Shown here piece by piece: positions 49,694 to 60,143 of a stretch of 64,000 nucleotides of DNA. Numbering within the stretch: position 1 is the stretch's first letter; each line of letters starts with the position of its first letter. The notes below the pieces were generated by a model. The model was given only the letters and a program-made list of their open reading frames with translations, made no database searches and was not told where the DNA came from. The DNA lies in assembly GCF_020386635.1 (NCBI RefSeq), contig NZ_CP081942.1:4340001-4404000 (forward strand), read 5' to 3'. The DNA comes from Pseudomonas sp. MM211 (GTDB taxonomy: Bacteria > Pseudomonadota > Gammaproteobacteria > Pseudomonadales > Pseudomonadaceae). The position numbers and the translations under genes are program-made.

Positions 49694-50897
49694 TACGCGC
49701 CAGCCTCCGCTTGATGTTGGCCCGTACCACGTAGTGGTCGATCAGGGGCGCACACAGATTGCCAAACAGAATCGCCAGCATCATGCCTTCCGGGAACGCC
49801 GGGTTGACCACACGAATGATGGTCACCAGCAAACCGATGAGGATGCCGAAGATCCACTTGCCGGTATTGGTCATGGATGCCGACACCGGGTCGGTAGCCA
49901 TGAAGATCATGCCGAAGGCGAAGCCTCCGGTGACCAGGTGCCAGTACCAGGGCATGGCGAACAGCGGATTGCTTTCCGAGGCGATAGCGTTGAACAGCGT
50001 GGCGGTGGCGATCATGCCGAGCATGACCCCAGTGACGATCCGCCAGGAGGCGATCTTGGTGATCAGCAGCACAGCACCGCCGAGCAGAATCGCCAGGGTG
50101 CCGGTTTCGCCGATGGAGCCTGGCATCAAACCGATGAACGCATGGGTCCAGGTCAGGCCGTCGTTTACCAGACCATTCACACCGCCATCAGCGATAGCGG
50201 TCAGAGCGGTAGCACCCGCGTAGCCGTCCACGGCCGTCCATACGCCGTCACCGGAAATCTGTGCCGGATAGGCGAAGAACAGGAAGGCACGGCCGACCAA
50301 GGCCGGATTGAGGAAGTTCTTGCCGGTACCACCGAACACTTCCTTGCCGATCACCACACCGAAGCTGATGCCCAGCGCAACCTGCCAGAGCGGAATGCTC
50401 GGCGGCAGGATCAGCGCGAACAGCACCGAAGTCACGAAGAAGCCTTCGTTCACTTCATGGCGACGGATCGAGGCGAACAGCACTTCCCAGAAACCACCGA
50501 CGATGAACGCCGTGAGGTACACGGGCAGGAAGTACGCCGCCCCCTGGATGAAGTTGTCCCACAGGCTGCTCGGGTCGAAACCGCCCAGCGCACCGATCAG
50601 CGCGAAGCGCCAGCCGTCTTGCGCAGCCAGCAGTTCCGGGCTTTGCGCGTAGACCAGGTTGGCCTGGTAGCCGGTGTTCCACATGCCGAAGAACATCGCC
50701 GGGAAGGTACAGGCCCAGACGGTGATCATCATGCGCTTGAGGTCGATGCCGTCGCGCACGTGGGCAGTGGTTTTGGTAACGCTGGCAGGACGATAGAAGA
50801 AGGTGTCCACGGCCTCATAGAGGGCGTACCACTTCTCGTACTTGCCGCCTTTTTCGAAGTTGTGTTCGATCTTGTCGAGGAATTCACGCACGCTCAC
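49686..50897 (-). CDS. nqrB: Na+-NQR subunit B, FMN and riboflavin/quinone subunit
   Basis: A 403-residue membrane subunit with about ten helices. [11 protein letters not shown] holds the threonine for covalent FMN. NqrB forms the Na+ channel and much of the quinone site. It starts with GTG at 50897, with GGAGGG 7 bases upstream, 3 bases after nqrA. Confidence 0.97.
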   Translation of the reverse strand: MSVREFLDKIEHNFEKGGKYEKWYALYEAVDTFFYRPASVTKTTAHVRDGIDLKRMMITVWACTFPAMFFGMWNTGYQANLVYAQSPELLAAQDGWRFALIGALGGFDPSSLWDNFIQGAAYFLPVYLTAFIVGGFWEVLFASIRRHEVNEGFFVTSVLFALILPPSIPLWQVALGISFGVVIGKEVFGGTGKNFLNPALVGRAFLFFAYPAQISGDGVWTAVDGYAGATALTAIADGGVNGLVNDGLTWTHAFIGLMPGSIGETGTLAILLGGAVLLITKIASWRIVTGVMLGMIATATLFNAIASESNPLFAMPWYWHLVTGGFAFGMIFMATDPVSASMTNTGKWIFGILIGLLVTIIRVVNPAFPEGMMLAILFGNLCAPLIDHYVVRANIKRRLARNV

Positions 50898-50900
50898 GGG

Positions 50901-52319
<1,419 letters not shown>

Positions 52320-52367
52320 TCACTATTGCCGCGGGTAGATGTTGAGCGCAGGTAAGAAATCTCCGGG

Positions 52368-52373
52368 ATTATA
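52368..52373 (-). promoter_or_regulatory. Consensus -10 element of the nqr operon
   Basis: Perfect TATAAT on the minus strand, about 130 bases before nqrA. No good -35 lies 16-18 bases upstream, which suggests that an activator is needed or that the promoter is weak. It directly abuts the dyad at 52376-52388. Confidence 0.55.
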
Positions 52374-52375
52374 AA

Positions 52376-52388
52376 GTTGTGCGACAAC
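52376..52388. promoter_or_regulatory. Dyad operator candidate in the nqr promoter
   Basis: GTTGT-GCG-ACAAC is a perfect 5+3+5 dyad located in the spacer region just upstream of the nqr -10. A protein bound here would directly affect RNA polymerase. The regulator is unknown to me. Confidence 0.5.
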
Positions 52389-52541
52389 CGGACGCCACCC
52401 AAGCGGTTGGCTTTTTTCGGATTTCCGTTACAGAACGCAACAAGAAATTAACGGCGGCGAGCTAAGTGACCGGCGACATAACGCCGCACCGCCCTCCTCC
52501 CGGCATCAAAGACGGCAGTGAAGCGGACAAAACAGCAGGCA

Positions 52542-52573
52542 AAAAAATAGGAGCCCGAAGGCTCCCATTTTCA
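52542..52573 (-). terminator. Intrinsic terminator of gap
   Basis: The GGAGCC / GGCTCC stem (52550-52565) has a CGAA loop and, leftward, a run of seven T (complement of 52541-52547). It lies about 30 bases after the GAPDH stop. Confidence 0.9.
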
Positions 52574-52595
52574 TTTCCAGTCGCGCGACTGGCGA

Positions 52596-54044
52596 TCAGC
52601 GCGGAAATGCTGGCGGGTTAACGCCGGCCATATCTTCCATTACGCGGACAACCTGGCAGCTGTAGCCGAACTCGTTGTCGTACCAGACGTAGAGCACGAC
52701 GCGGTTGTCGTTGGCGATGGTGGCTTCGGCATCGACCACACCGGCATGGCGCGAGCCGACGAAGTCGGTGGACACCACTTCCTGGGAGCTGACGAAATCG
52801 ATCTGCTTCTGCAGGTCAGAGTGCATGGCCATCTGGCGCAGGTACTCGTTGATTTCTTCGCGGCTGGTGGCCTTCTCGAGGTTCAGGTTGAGAATCGCCA
52901 TGGACACGTTCGGCGTCGGAACGCGGATCGCATTGCCCGTCAGCTTGCCCTTGAGAACCGGCAGCGCCTTGGCAGCCGCGGTAGCCGCACCGGTTTCGGT
53001 GATGACCATGTTCAGCGCGGCACTACGACCACGACGGCTGCCTTTATGGAAGTTGTCGATCAGGTTCTGGTCGTTGGTGTACGAGTGAACGGTTTCGACG
53101 TGGCCATTGACGATGCCGTACTTGTCGTTGACTGCCTTGAGCACCGGCACGATGGCGTTGGTGGTGCAGGAGGCGGCCGAGACGATCTTGTCCTCAGCGG
53201 TGATCTCGCTGTGGTTGATGCCATGCACGATGTTCTTCAGGGCACCCTTGCCCGGAGCGGTCAGCACGACGCGGTCGACACCGGGGCACTTGAGGTGCTG
53301 GCCGAGGCCTTCGGCATCACGCCATACGCCGGTGTTGTCGACCAGCAGCGCATCCTTGATGCCGTACTGGGTGTAATCGATGGCCGACGGATCCTTGGCG
53401 TAGATCACCTGAATCAGGTTGCCGTTGGCGGTCAGGGTGCTGTTTTCTTCGTCGATGGTGATGGTGCCATCGAACTTGCCATGCACCGAGTCGCGACGCA
53501 GCAGGCTGGCGCGCTTGACCAGGTCATTCTCGGCGCCCTTGCGCACGACGATGGCGCGCAGACGCAGGCCGTCGCCACCACCGGTGTGCTCGATCAGAAT
53601 ACGCGCCAGCAGACGGCCGATACGACCGAAGCCATAAAGGACAACATCGGTGCCCTTGCGCGGCGAGGCGTTCTGCTGGCCGGCCACGTCGGCCAATTCG
53701 TCACGGACGAACTGCTCGATGCTGCGGCCCTGGCCTTCGGCCTTGAACTTGCCGACCATCTTGCCAAGATCGACGGAGGCGGCGCCCAACTTGAGCTCGC
53801 TCATCACTTTGAGCACGGCGTAGGAATCGTGAACGGCCAGGCCGTTTTCGTCAGCCTGACGGTGACGGGCAAAACGGTGCGCCTTGAGGATCTCGATGAC
53901 CGAACGGTTGATCAGGCTGCGGCCGTGGATCGACAGCACCACATTGTTGTTGCGGTACAGCTGACCAATCAGCGGAATCATCGCCTCGGCGAGAGCTTCA
54001 CGGTCAATCCATTCACCAAGACACTGGTCGGGCTTCTGAGTCAC
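52596..54044 (-). CDS. gap: Glyceraldehyde-3-phosphate dehydrogenase, long form with N-terminal extension
   Basis: A 482-residue GAPDH. The Rossmann motif VVLYGFGRIGR starts near residue 134, and the catalytic Cys293 is in SAASCTTNA. Ordinary GAPDH begins at that Rossmann motif, so about 130 residues are an N-terminal extension (helical, no known domain seen). The GTG at 54044 is preferred because GGAAGG lies 7 bases upstream; a GTG five codons earlier overlaps that site. A long GAPDH divergent from mfd is also present in P. aeruginosa, where it is not the main glycolytic enzyme. Confidence 0.92.
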   Translation of the reverse strand: MTQKPDQCLGEWIDREALAEAMIPLIGQLYRNNNVVLSIHGRSLINRSVIEILKAHRFARHRQADENGLAVHDSYAVLKVMSELKLGAASVDLGKMVGKFKAEGQGRSIEQFVRDELADVAGQQNASPRKGTDVVLYGFGRIGRLLARILIEHTGGGDGLRLRAIVVRKGAENDLVKRASLLRRDSVHGKFDGTITIDEENSTLTANGNLIQVIYAKDPSAIDYTQYGIKDALLVDNTGVWRDAEGLGQHLKCPGVDRVVLTAPGKGALKNIVHGINHSEITAEDKIVSAASCTTNAIVPVLKAVNDKYGIVNGHVETVHSYTNDQNLIDNFHKGSRRGRSAALNMVITETGAATAAAKALPVLKGKLTGNAIRVPTPNVSMAILNLNLEKATSREEINEYLRQMAMHSDLQKQIDFVSSQEVVSTDFVGSRHAGVVDAEATIANDNRVVLYVWYDNEFGYSCQVVRVMEDMAGVNPPAFPR

Positions 54045-54085
54045 GGCAATACCTTCCACATGTAGGGGCTGAAAAAAGGGGCTAC

Positions 54086-54114
54086 ATTATGACGACACAC
54101 ACATTGGTCGGCAA
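54086..54114 (-). promoter_or_regulatory. Sigma-70 promoter of gap
   Basis: On the minus strand TTGCCG (complement of 54109-54114), a 17-base spacer, then CATAAT (complement of 54086-54091). It is about 40 bases before the GTG start and divergent from the mfd promoter. Confidence 0.65.
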
Positions 54115-54132
54115 TCTGCAGCGGTCGAAACA

Positions 54133-54162
54133 CTGACAGCCATCCTCGCGGATAGTTACAAT
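54133..54162 (+). promoter_or_regulatory. Sigma-70 promoter of mfd
   Basis: CTGACA (54133-54138), an 18-base spacer, then TACAAT (54157-54162). The predicted transcript start is about 30 bases before the mfd GTG. Confidence 0.65.
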
Positions 54163-54196
54163 CGGGGGCCAAATCGTTACCAATCGCGAGCCACCT

Positions 54197-57100
54197 GTGC
54201 CTGTACTGCGTCTGCCGTCCTTGCCGGCCACCGCCGGTAAACAACACTGGGGCAACCTGCCCGGTGCCGCGCTGAGCCTGGCCATTGCCGAAGCGGCCAG
54301 CGCTGCGAAGCGCTTCACCCTGCTGCTCACTGCCGATAGCCAGAGCGCCGAGCGCCTGGAGCAGGAACTGAGCTTCTTCGCGCCAGAATTGCCGGTGCTG
54401 CATTTCCCCGACTGGGAAACCCTGCCCTACGACCTGTTCTCGCCGCATCAGGACATCATTTCCCAGCGCATTTCGGCGCTGTATCGCCTGCCCGAGCTCA
54501 AGCATGGTGTACTGGTCGTGCCGATCACCACGGCACTCCATCGCCTGGCACCAACGCGCTTTCTGCTGGGTAGCAGCCTGGTGCTAGACGTCGGCCAGCG
54601 CATCGACGTCAACGACATGCGCTCGCGCCTGGAAGCCTCCGGCTATCGCTGCGTGGATACCGTCTATGAGCACGGTGAATTCGCCGTACGCGGCGCGCTG
54701 ATCGATCTGTTTCCGATGGGCAGCAAGCTGCCATTTCGTATCGACCTGTTCGATGACGAAATCGAAACCCTGCGTACCTTCGAACCGGAGACCCAGCGTT
54801 CCATCGACAAGGTCGAGTCGATCAAGCTGCTGCCGGCACGCGAATTCCCCCTCGAGAAGAAGGCCGTCACCGATTTTCGCGGACGCTTCCGCGAGCGCTT
54901 CGACGTCGACTTCCGTCGCTGCCCGATCTATCAGGATCTCTCCACCGGCATCACCCCCGCCGGTATCGAGTACTACCTGCCGCTGTTCTTCGAAGAAACC
55001 GCCACCCTCTTCGACTACCTGCCCCAAGACACCCAGGTGTTCTCGCTGCCCGGCATCGAAAAGGCCGCCGAACAGTTCTGGACGGACGCGCGCAACCGCT
55101 ACGACGAACGCCGCGTCGACCCCGAGCGTCCGCTGCTGCCGCCGGCCGATATATTCCTACCGGTCGAAGACTGCTTCGCGCGCCTGAAGGACTGGCCGCG
55201 CGTCGTCGTCAGCGCCGATGACATCGAGCCTGGCGTCGGCCGCACGCGCTTCGACGCCAGCGCCCTGCCCGACCTGGCGATCCAGGCCAAGAGCAGCGAG
55301 CCACTGGCAGCGCTGCGCCGCTTCATCGAGGAGTACCCAGGTCGCGTGCTGTTCTGCGCCGAATCCGCCGGGCGCCGCGAAGTGCTGTTGGAGCTGCTCG
55401 CGCGCCTCAAGCTCAAGCCCAAAGAAGTCGATGGCTGGCCGCAGTTCTGTGCGAGCAAGGAACGCCTCGGCATCACCATTGCGCCACTGGATGAAGGCCT
55501 GCAGCTCGAAAACCTGGCACTGATAGCGGAAAGCCCGCTGTTTGGCCAACGCGTCATGCAGCGTCGGCGTCGGGAAAAGACCCGCGATGGCGGCGACAAC
55601 GTCATCAAGAACCTCACCGAGCTGCGCGAAGGCGCGCCGGTGGTGCATATCGATCACGGTGTCGGTCGTTACCTGGGCCTGGTGACCATGGAATTCGACG
55701 GCCAAGCCGCCGAGTTCCTCACCCTGATGTATGCCGAGGAAGCCAAGCTCTACGTACCGGTCGCCAGCCTGCACCTGATTGCCCGCTACACCGGCAGCGA
55801 CGATGCGCTCGCCCCGCTGCATCGCCTCGGCTCGGAAGTCTGGCAGAAGGCCAAGCGCAAGGCGGCCGAACAGGTACGCGACGTCGCTGCCGAGCTGCTC
55901 GACATCTACGCCCGCCGCGCCGCCCGTGAAGGCTACGCGTTCAATGATCCCAAAGCCGACTACGACACCTTCAGCGCCGGGTTCCCGTTCGAGGAAACCC
56001 CGGATCAGCAGAGCGCCATCGAGGCGGTGCGCGAAGACATGCTCGCACCCAAGCCGATGGATCGCCTGGTCTGCGGCGACGTCGGCTTTGGTAAGACCGA
56101 GGTGGCCATGCGCGCCGCCTTTATCGCCGTACATGGCGGTCGCCAGGTAGCCATTCTGGTGCCCACTACCCTGCTTGCCCAGCAGCACTACAACAGCTTC
56201 CGTGACCGATTCGCCGATTGGCCGGTAACGGTCGAGGTGATGAGCCGCTTCAAGAGTGCCAAAGAAATCAGCGCCGCCGTACAGCAACTGGCCGAAGGCA
56301 AGATCGACATCGTTATCGGCACCCACAAGCTGCTGCAGGATGACGTCAAGATCAAGAACCTGGGCCTGGTGATCATCGACGAAGAACACCGTTTCGGCGT
56401 GCGCCAGAAGGAAGTGCTCAAGGCGCTACGCAGCGAGGTAGACATCCTCACCCTCACCGCCACACCCATTCCGCGCACCCTGAATATGGCCGTGTCGGGC
56501 ATGCGCGACTTGTCGATCATCGCGACACCGCCAGCTCGCCGCCTCTCGGTGCGTACCTTCGTCATGGAACAGAACAACCCGACGATCAAGGAGGCGCTGC
56601 TGCGTGAGCTACTGCGCGGCGGCCAGGTGTACTACCTGCACAACGACGTGAAGAGCATCGAAAAGTGCGCGGCCGAGCTGGCCGCACTGGTGCCCGAGGC
56701 ACGCATCGGCATCGGCCACGGACAGATGCACGAGCGCGAGCTGGAACAGGTGATGGGCGACTTCTACCACAAGCGCTTCAACGTACTGATCGCCTCGACC
56801 ATCATCGAGACCGGCATCGACGTGCCCAGCGCCAACACCATCATCATCGAGCGTGCCGACAAGTTCGGCCTGGCTCAGCTGCACCAGTTACGCGGTCGCG
56901 TCGGGCGCAGCCACCACCAGGCCTATGCCTACCTGCTGACGCCGCCGCGCAAGCAGATGACCGACGACGCGCAGAAACGCCTGGAAGCCATCGCCAATGC
57001 CCAGGATCTCGGTGCTGGCTTCGTCCTCGCCACCCACGACCTGGAAATCCGTGGTGCGGGCGAACTTCTCGGCGACGGCCAGAGCGGGCAGATCCAGGCA

Positions 57101-57640
57101 GTTGGCTTCACCCTGTACATGGAAATGCTCGAACGAGCAGTGAAATCGATCCGCAAGGGCGAGCAGCCGAACCTCGATCAACCGCTGGGCGGCGGGCCGG
57201 AAATCAACCTGCGTGTACCGGCGCTGATTCCCGAGGATTACCTGCCGGACGTCCATGCCCGCCTGATCCTCTATAAGCGCATCGCCAACGCAATCGACGA
57301 AGACGGCCTGAAAGAGCTGCAGGTGGAAATGATCGACCGCTTCGGGCTGCTGCCGGAGCCAGCCAAACATCTGGTACGCCTGACCCTGCTCAAGCTGCAG
57401 GCCGAGCGGCTGGGTATCAAGAAGATCGACGCAGGGCCGCAGGGTGGGCGCATCGAGTTCGCGGCGGAAACACCAGTCGATCCACTGACGCTGATCAAGT
57501 TGATCCAGAGCGCGCCAAATCGCTACAAGTTCGAAGGCGCCACACTGTTCCGCTTCTCCATACCGATGGAGCGTGCGGAAGAACGCTTCAACACGCTAGA
57601 GGCGTTACTGGAACGCCTGCTGGCCACGGTGAAAAGCTGA
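54197..57640 (+). CDS. mfd: Transcription-repair coupling factor Mfd
   Basis: A 1147-residue ATPase with an N-terminal UvrB-like module, an RNA polymerase-interacting CarD-like domain (about 470-550; VVHIDHGVGRYLGL), a RecG-type translocase with Walker A VGFGKTEVAM near residue 628 and DEEH near 728, then a C-terminal regulatory TRCF domain. It removes stalled polymerase and recruits UvrA. It starts with GTG. Length and motifs are complete. Confidence 0.97.
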   Translation: MPVLRLPSLPATAGKQHWGNLPGAALSLAIAEAASAAKRFTLLLTADSQSAERLEQELSFFAPELPVLHFPDWETLPYDLFSPHQDIISQRISALYRLPELKHGVLVVPITTALHRLAPTRFLLGSSLVLDVGQRIDVNDMRSRLEASGYRCVDTVYEHGEFAVRGALIDLFPMGSKLPFRIDLFDDEIETLRTFEPETQRSIDKVESIKLLPAREFPLEKKAVTDFRGRFRERFDVDFRRCPIYQDLSTGITPAGIEYYLPLFFEETATLFDYLPQDTQVFSLPGIEKAAEQFWTDARNRYDERRVDPERPLLPPADIFLPVEDCFARLKDWPRVVVSADDIEPGVGRTRFDASALPDLAIQAKSSEPLAALRRFIEEYPGRVLFCAESAGRREVLLELLARLKLKPKEVDGWPQFCASKERLGITIAPLDEGLQLENLALIAESPLFGQRVMQRRRREKTRDGGDNVIKNLTELREGAPVVHIDHGVGRYLGLVTMEFDGQAAEFLTLMYAEEAKLYVPVASLHLIARYTGSDDALAPLHRLGSEVWQKAKRKAAEQVRDVAAELLDIYARRAAREGYAFNDPKADYDTFSAGFPFEETPDQQSAIEAVREDMLAPKPMDRLVCGDVGFGKTEVAMRAAFIAVHGGRQVAILVPTTLLAQQHYNSFRDRFADWPVTVEVMSRFKSAKEISAAVQQLAEGKIDIVIGTHKLLQDDVKIKNLGLVIIDEEHRFGVRQKEVLKALRSEVDILTLTATPIPRTLNMAVSGMRDLSIIATPPARRLSVRTFVMEQNNPTIKEALLRELLRGGQVYYLHNDVKSIEKCAAELAALVPEARIGIGHGQMHERELEQVMGDFYHKRFNVLIASTIIETGIDVPSANTIIIERADKFGLAQLHQLRGRVGRSHHQAYAYLLTPPRKQMTDDAQKRLEAIANAQDLGAGFVLATHDLEIRGAGELLGDGQSGQIQAVGFTLYMEMLERAVKSIRKGEQPNLDQPLGGGPEINLRVPALIPEDYLPDVHARLILYKRIANAIDEDGLKELQVEMIDRFGLLPEPAKHLVRLTLLKLQAERLGIKKIDAGPQGGRIEFAAETPVDPLTLIKLIQSAPNRYKFEGATLFRFSIPMERAEERFNTLEALLERLLATVKS

Positions 57641-57643
57641 AAA

Positions 57644-57671
57644 AATCAGGGCCGCTTATGCGGCCCTGATT
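57644..57671 (+). terminator. Intrinsic terminator of mfd
   Basis: A perfect 12-base stem AATCAGGGCCGC / GCGGCCCTGATT with a TTAT loop, starting 4 bases after the mfd stop, followed by ATTTAT. Confidence 0.9.
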
Positions 57672-57711
57672 ATTTATGGCGACAAAAAAGCAACTGATGG
57701 CTAACCACTTT

Positions 57712-57763
57712 TGTGGGAGCGGGCCATGCCCGCGAAAAGTCACGGGCATGGCCCGTTCCCACA
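57712..57763. repeat. REP inverted repeat between mfd and nagZ
   Basis: Arms 57712-57732 and 57743-57763 (left arm begins TGTGGGAGCGGGCCATGCCC) pair with one mismatch over a 10-base spacer. It belongs to the GTGGGAGCGGG class of Pseudomonas REPs and lies between convergent genes. Confidence 0.88.
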
Positions 57764-57832
57764 GTTACTGCACCGATACTGGCTACACCAACTTAGAGTC
57801 AACCCAACCAAAACGGGCAAACCGCTTTTACC

Positions 57833-58843
57833 TCACGCCACCAACTGCGCCGCCCGCAATGCCGAAAGCGCCTGCGCCCAGCGCGGATTCTGACGATAGT
57901 CGACACCGGGGAACGCCCGACGGCGCATGGCAGCCAGACCTTTAGGCGCGACCACACCCAGGCGCTGTGCGGCCGACAGCGCGAGTTCTGCAGCCGCCCG
58001 GTCATTACATACCAGGCCCATGTCGCAACCTGCCGTCAGGGCCGCCTCGATGCGGCTGGCCGCGTCGCCGACCACGTGGGCGCCGGCCATCGACAGGTCA
58101 TCGCTGAAAATCACCCCTTCGAAACCCAACTCGCCGCGCAGGATGTCTTGCAACCAGCGGCGCGAGAAACCGGCTGGCTGGCTGTCGACCTGCGGGTAGA
58201 TGACGTGAGCCGGCATCACTGCCGCCAGGTCACGACTCAGCGCCGCGAAGGGCCGCAAATCGTTCTGACGGATTTCTTCCAGGCTGCGCTCATCGGTTGG
58301 AATGGCCACATGGGAATCGGCCTCGGCCCAGCCATGCCCGGGGAAATGCTTGCCGGTCGCCGCCATGCCCGCCTCCGCCATGCCGCGAATGAACGCGCCA
58401 GCCAATTGGGTGGCACGCTCGGAGTCACCCTCGAAGGCACGGTGGCCGACCACCGCACTGCGCTGGTGATCGAGATCCAGCACCGGCGCGAAACTCAGAT
58501 CCAGGCCCACCGCCAGGACTTCGGTCGCCATCAACCAGCCGCACTGCCGCGCCAGGCTCTCGGCATCAGCGCAACCTGCAATGGCTCGCATCGCCGGCAG
58601 ACGCACAAAGCCTTCACGCAGCCGCTGTACGCGGCCACCCTCCTGATCCACAGCGAGCAGCAGATCCGGGCGCACGGCACGAATGGCCTGTGACAGCTCA
58701 CGCACCTGACGTGGACTCTCGATATTGCGGGCGAAGATGATCAGGCCACCGACTTCGGGCTGGCGCAGCAACTGCCGGTCTTCGGCAGTCAGCCAGGTGC
58801 CGGCGATATCCACCATCAGGGAGCCATACAAGGGGGTACTCAC
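57833..58843 (-). CDS. nagZ: Beta-N-acetylhexosaminidase NagZ
   Basis: A 336-residue GH3 enzyme. The KHFPGHG motif begins at Lys165, the flexible loop Asp176-Ser-His178 is the acid/base pair, and the nucleophile is Asp248 in FSDDLSM. It removes GlcNAc from muropeptides during peptidoglycan recycling and thereby affects AmpC induction in many Gram-negatives. The start is GTG, with AAGGA upstream. There is no signal peptide, in line with a cytoplasmic enzyme. Confidence 0.96.
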   Translation of the reverse strand: MSTPLYGSLMVDIAGTWLTAEDRQLLRQPEVGGLIIFARNIESPRQVRELSQAIRAVRPDLLLAVDQEGGRVQRLREGFVRLPAMRAIAGCADAESLARQCGWLMATEVLAVGLDLSFAPVLDLDHQRSAVVGHRAFEGDSERATQLAGAFIRGMAEAGMAATGKHFPGHGWAEADSHVAIPTDERSLEEIRQNDLRPFAALSRDLAAVMPAHVIYPQVDSQPAGFSRRWLQDILRGELGFEGVIFSDDLSMAGAHVVGDAASRIEAALTAGCDMGLVCNDRAAAELALSAAQRLGVVAPKGLAAMRRRAFPGVDYRQNPRWAQALSALRAAQLVA

Positions 58844-59174
58844 AACAGGTAATCCTTAATTGAGTGGCCGCATCGCTCAGCTGGAGCGAGGCGCTTCATC
58901 GATCAGCGCCACACATCGAGCGAGCACCGGGGAAAAGATTTTGCAGCAGATATGAAACTCGGCCTGCACACAGCCATGGGACAGTGCCCCACGAACAGGT
59001 TCCGCATTCGGCACGCAGACAAGCGCAGCAAAGCGAATGCTCGCGCCCAAGCGCAACGAATATCTGGCGATTCGGTGAGGAGATCGCCCAAACTCTGGCT
59101 ATGCCGGAACCGGCTGCTGATATAGGCGGTAGCTTAGGGGCAGCGACGAGCAGCCCGCAAGCCGGACAAGGCGG
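58844..59174. other. Intergenic region between psrA and nagZ
   Basis: 331 bases. A 118-codon plus-strand frame here has no recognisable features and is not called. No hairpin terminator for psrA or repeat is obvious. Confidence 0.4.
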
Positions 59175-59879
59175 TCAAGCCTTGATGATGGCTGGGCCTT
59201 TGCTGCGAGGAATAAGCTGAGCAGTCGCCAACCGTTGGTCGGTCACTCCGCTTTCAGAGCGCATACCGGCGGCCAGGAACGGCACCATCAGGCGCATGAC
59301 CTGCTCGATCGAGGTATCCACACCGAAGTCGCTCTCGGCCATGGCCCGCAAGGCCTTGATGCCAGACATGCTGAACGCCGCGGCGCCGAGCATGAAATGC
59401 ACGCGCCAGAACAGCTCCAGCGGAGGAATGCCGGGCGCCGCTTCATGCACCAGATGCATGTAGCGCCGGAATACCTTGCCGTAGACCTCTTCGAGGTATT
59501 TGCGCAGGTGCCCCTGACTCTGGCTGAAAGCCAGGCCGAGCAAGCGCATGAAGATGGACAGGTCATTACCACTGCGCGGTTTCACCGCCAGGGTCTGCTC
59601 GACCAGTAATTCGAGCAACTCCTCAAGGCTGAAGGTCACTCCTGGCTTGCTCTGGCGCTTGTCGAGCTCACGCTCGAGGCTCGCGCAGAACGGCCCGAGA
59701 AAACGCGAGAAGACCGCCTGAATCAGGGCTTTCTTGGAACCGAAGTGGTAGTTGACGGCGGCCAGGTTGACCCCAGCCTTGCTGGTGATCAGGCGCAACG
59801 ACGTTTCGGCGAACCCCTTCTCCGCGAACAACTGCTCCGCAGCATCCAGAATGCGTTCAACGGTTTCCGATTGCGCCAT
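59175..59879 (-). CDS. psrA: TetR-family regulator PsrA (fatty-acid responsive)
   Basis: A 234-residue TetR protein with the N-terminal HTH RLITSKAGVNLAAVNYHFGSK (split: recognition part about 33-50) and a C-terminal effector domain. The N-terminus MAQSETVERILDAAEQLFAEKGF is highly like PsrA of P. aeruginosa, which senses long-chain fatty acids and controls rpoS, beta-oxidation and type III secretion genes. The ATG at 59879 is used. Two PsrA-type operators lie immediately upstream, consistent with autorepression. Confidence 0.95.
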   Translation of the reverse strand: MAQSETVERILDAAEQLFAEKGFAETSLRLITSKAGVNLAAVNYHFGSKKALIQAVFSRFLGPFCASLERELDKRQSKPGVTFSLEELLELLVEQTLAVKPRSGNDLSIFMRLLGLAFSQSQGHLRKYLEEVYGKVFRRYMHLVHEAAPGIPPLELFWRVHFMLGAAAFSMSGIKALRAMAESDFGVDTSIEQVMRLMVPFLAAGMRSESGVTDQRLATAQLIPRSKGPAIIKA

Positions 59880-59892
59880 GACATCCATCCGA

Positions 59893-59906
59893 CAAACAAG
59901 TGTTTG
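59893..59906. promoter_or_regulatory. PsrA operator 1
   Basis: CAAAC-AAGT-GTTTG is a perfect 5+4+5 dyad matching the PsrA consensus (G/C)AAAC-N(2-4)-GTTT(G/C). It is 14 bases upstream of the psrA ATG and shares its last base with operator 2. Confidence 0.8.
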
Positions 59907-59919
59907 AAACATACGTTTC
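59906..59919. promoter_or_regulatory. PsrA operator 2
   Basis: GAAAC-ATAC-GTTTC, a second perfect dyad of the same consensus. It begins on the last base of operator 1, so the two centres are 13 bases apart. Confidence 0.82.
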
Positions 59920-60081
59920 AGCGCGCACGCCTGTCAAGTCGCGCAGACCGTATTCTGGATGCTCAGTCATCATTTGGCGATAGCGTCGCGGGCAATCCCG
60001 GCCGGGTTTCGAAAATGGCCTGCTGAGCATAGCCCGTTACGCCGCCTGGCGGATAACACAGGCGCAACGCACATCAATGGA

Positions 60082-60110
60082 TTGCCAAGCAGCGCTTACT
60101 GTATATAATC
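60082..60110 (+). promoter_or_regulatory. Sigma-70 promoter of lexA
   Basis: TTGCCA (60082-60087), a 17-base spacer, then a perfect TATAAT (60105-60110). The -10 is inside the first SOS box, so LexA bound there blocks polymerase. Confidence 0.85.
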
Positions 60111-60114
60111 CCAG
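60099..60114. promoter_or_regulatory. SOS (LexA) box 1 upstream of lexA
   Basis: CTGTATATAATCCCAG fits CTG-N10-CAG with a TA-rich centre. It overlaps the -10 element of lexA. Confidence 0.9.
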
Positions 60115-60117
60115 TCA

Positions 60118-60133
60118 CTGTATAAAAAGACAG
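60118..60133. promoter_or_regulatory. SOS (LexA) box 2 upstream of lexA
   Basis: CTGTATAAAAAGACAG fits CTG-N10-CAG. It lies 19 bases downstream of box 1 (start to start) and 10 bases before the lexA ATG, covering the transcript start. Tandem boxes before lexA are usual in gammaproteobacteria. Confidence 0.9.
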
Positions 60134-60143
60134 AGCCGCCCAC

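Noticed and set aside
55157..56389. A 410-codon frame antisense to mfd
   Set aside because: It is inside the conserved mfd gene, and its sequence shows only mirrored codon bias.
58864..59220. A 118-codon plus-strand frame between nagZ and psrA
   Set aside because: Low-complexity product, overlaps the psrA 3' end and has no supporting signals.
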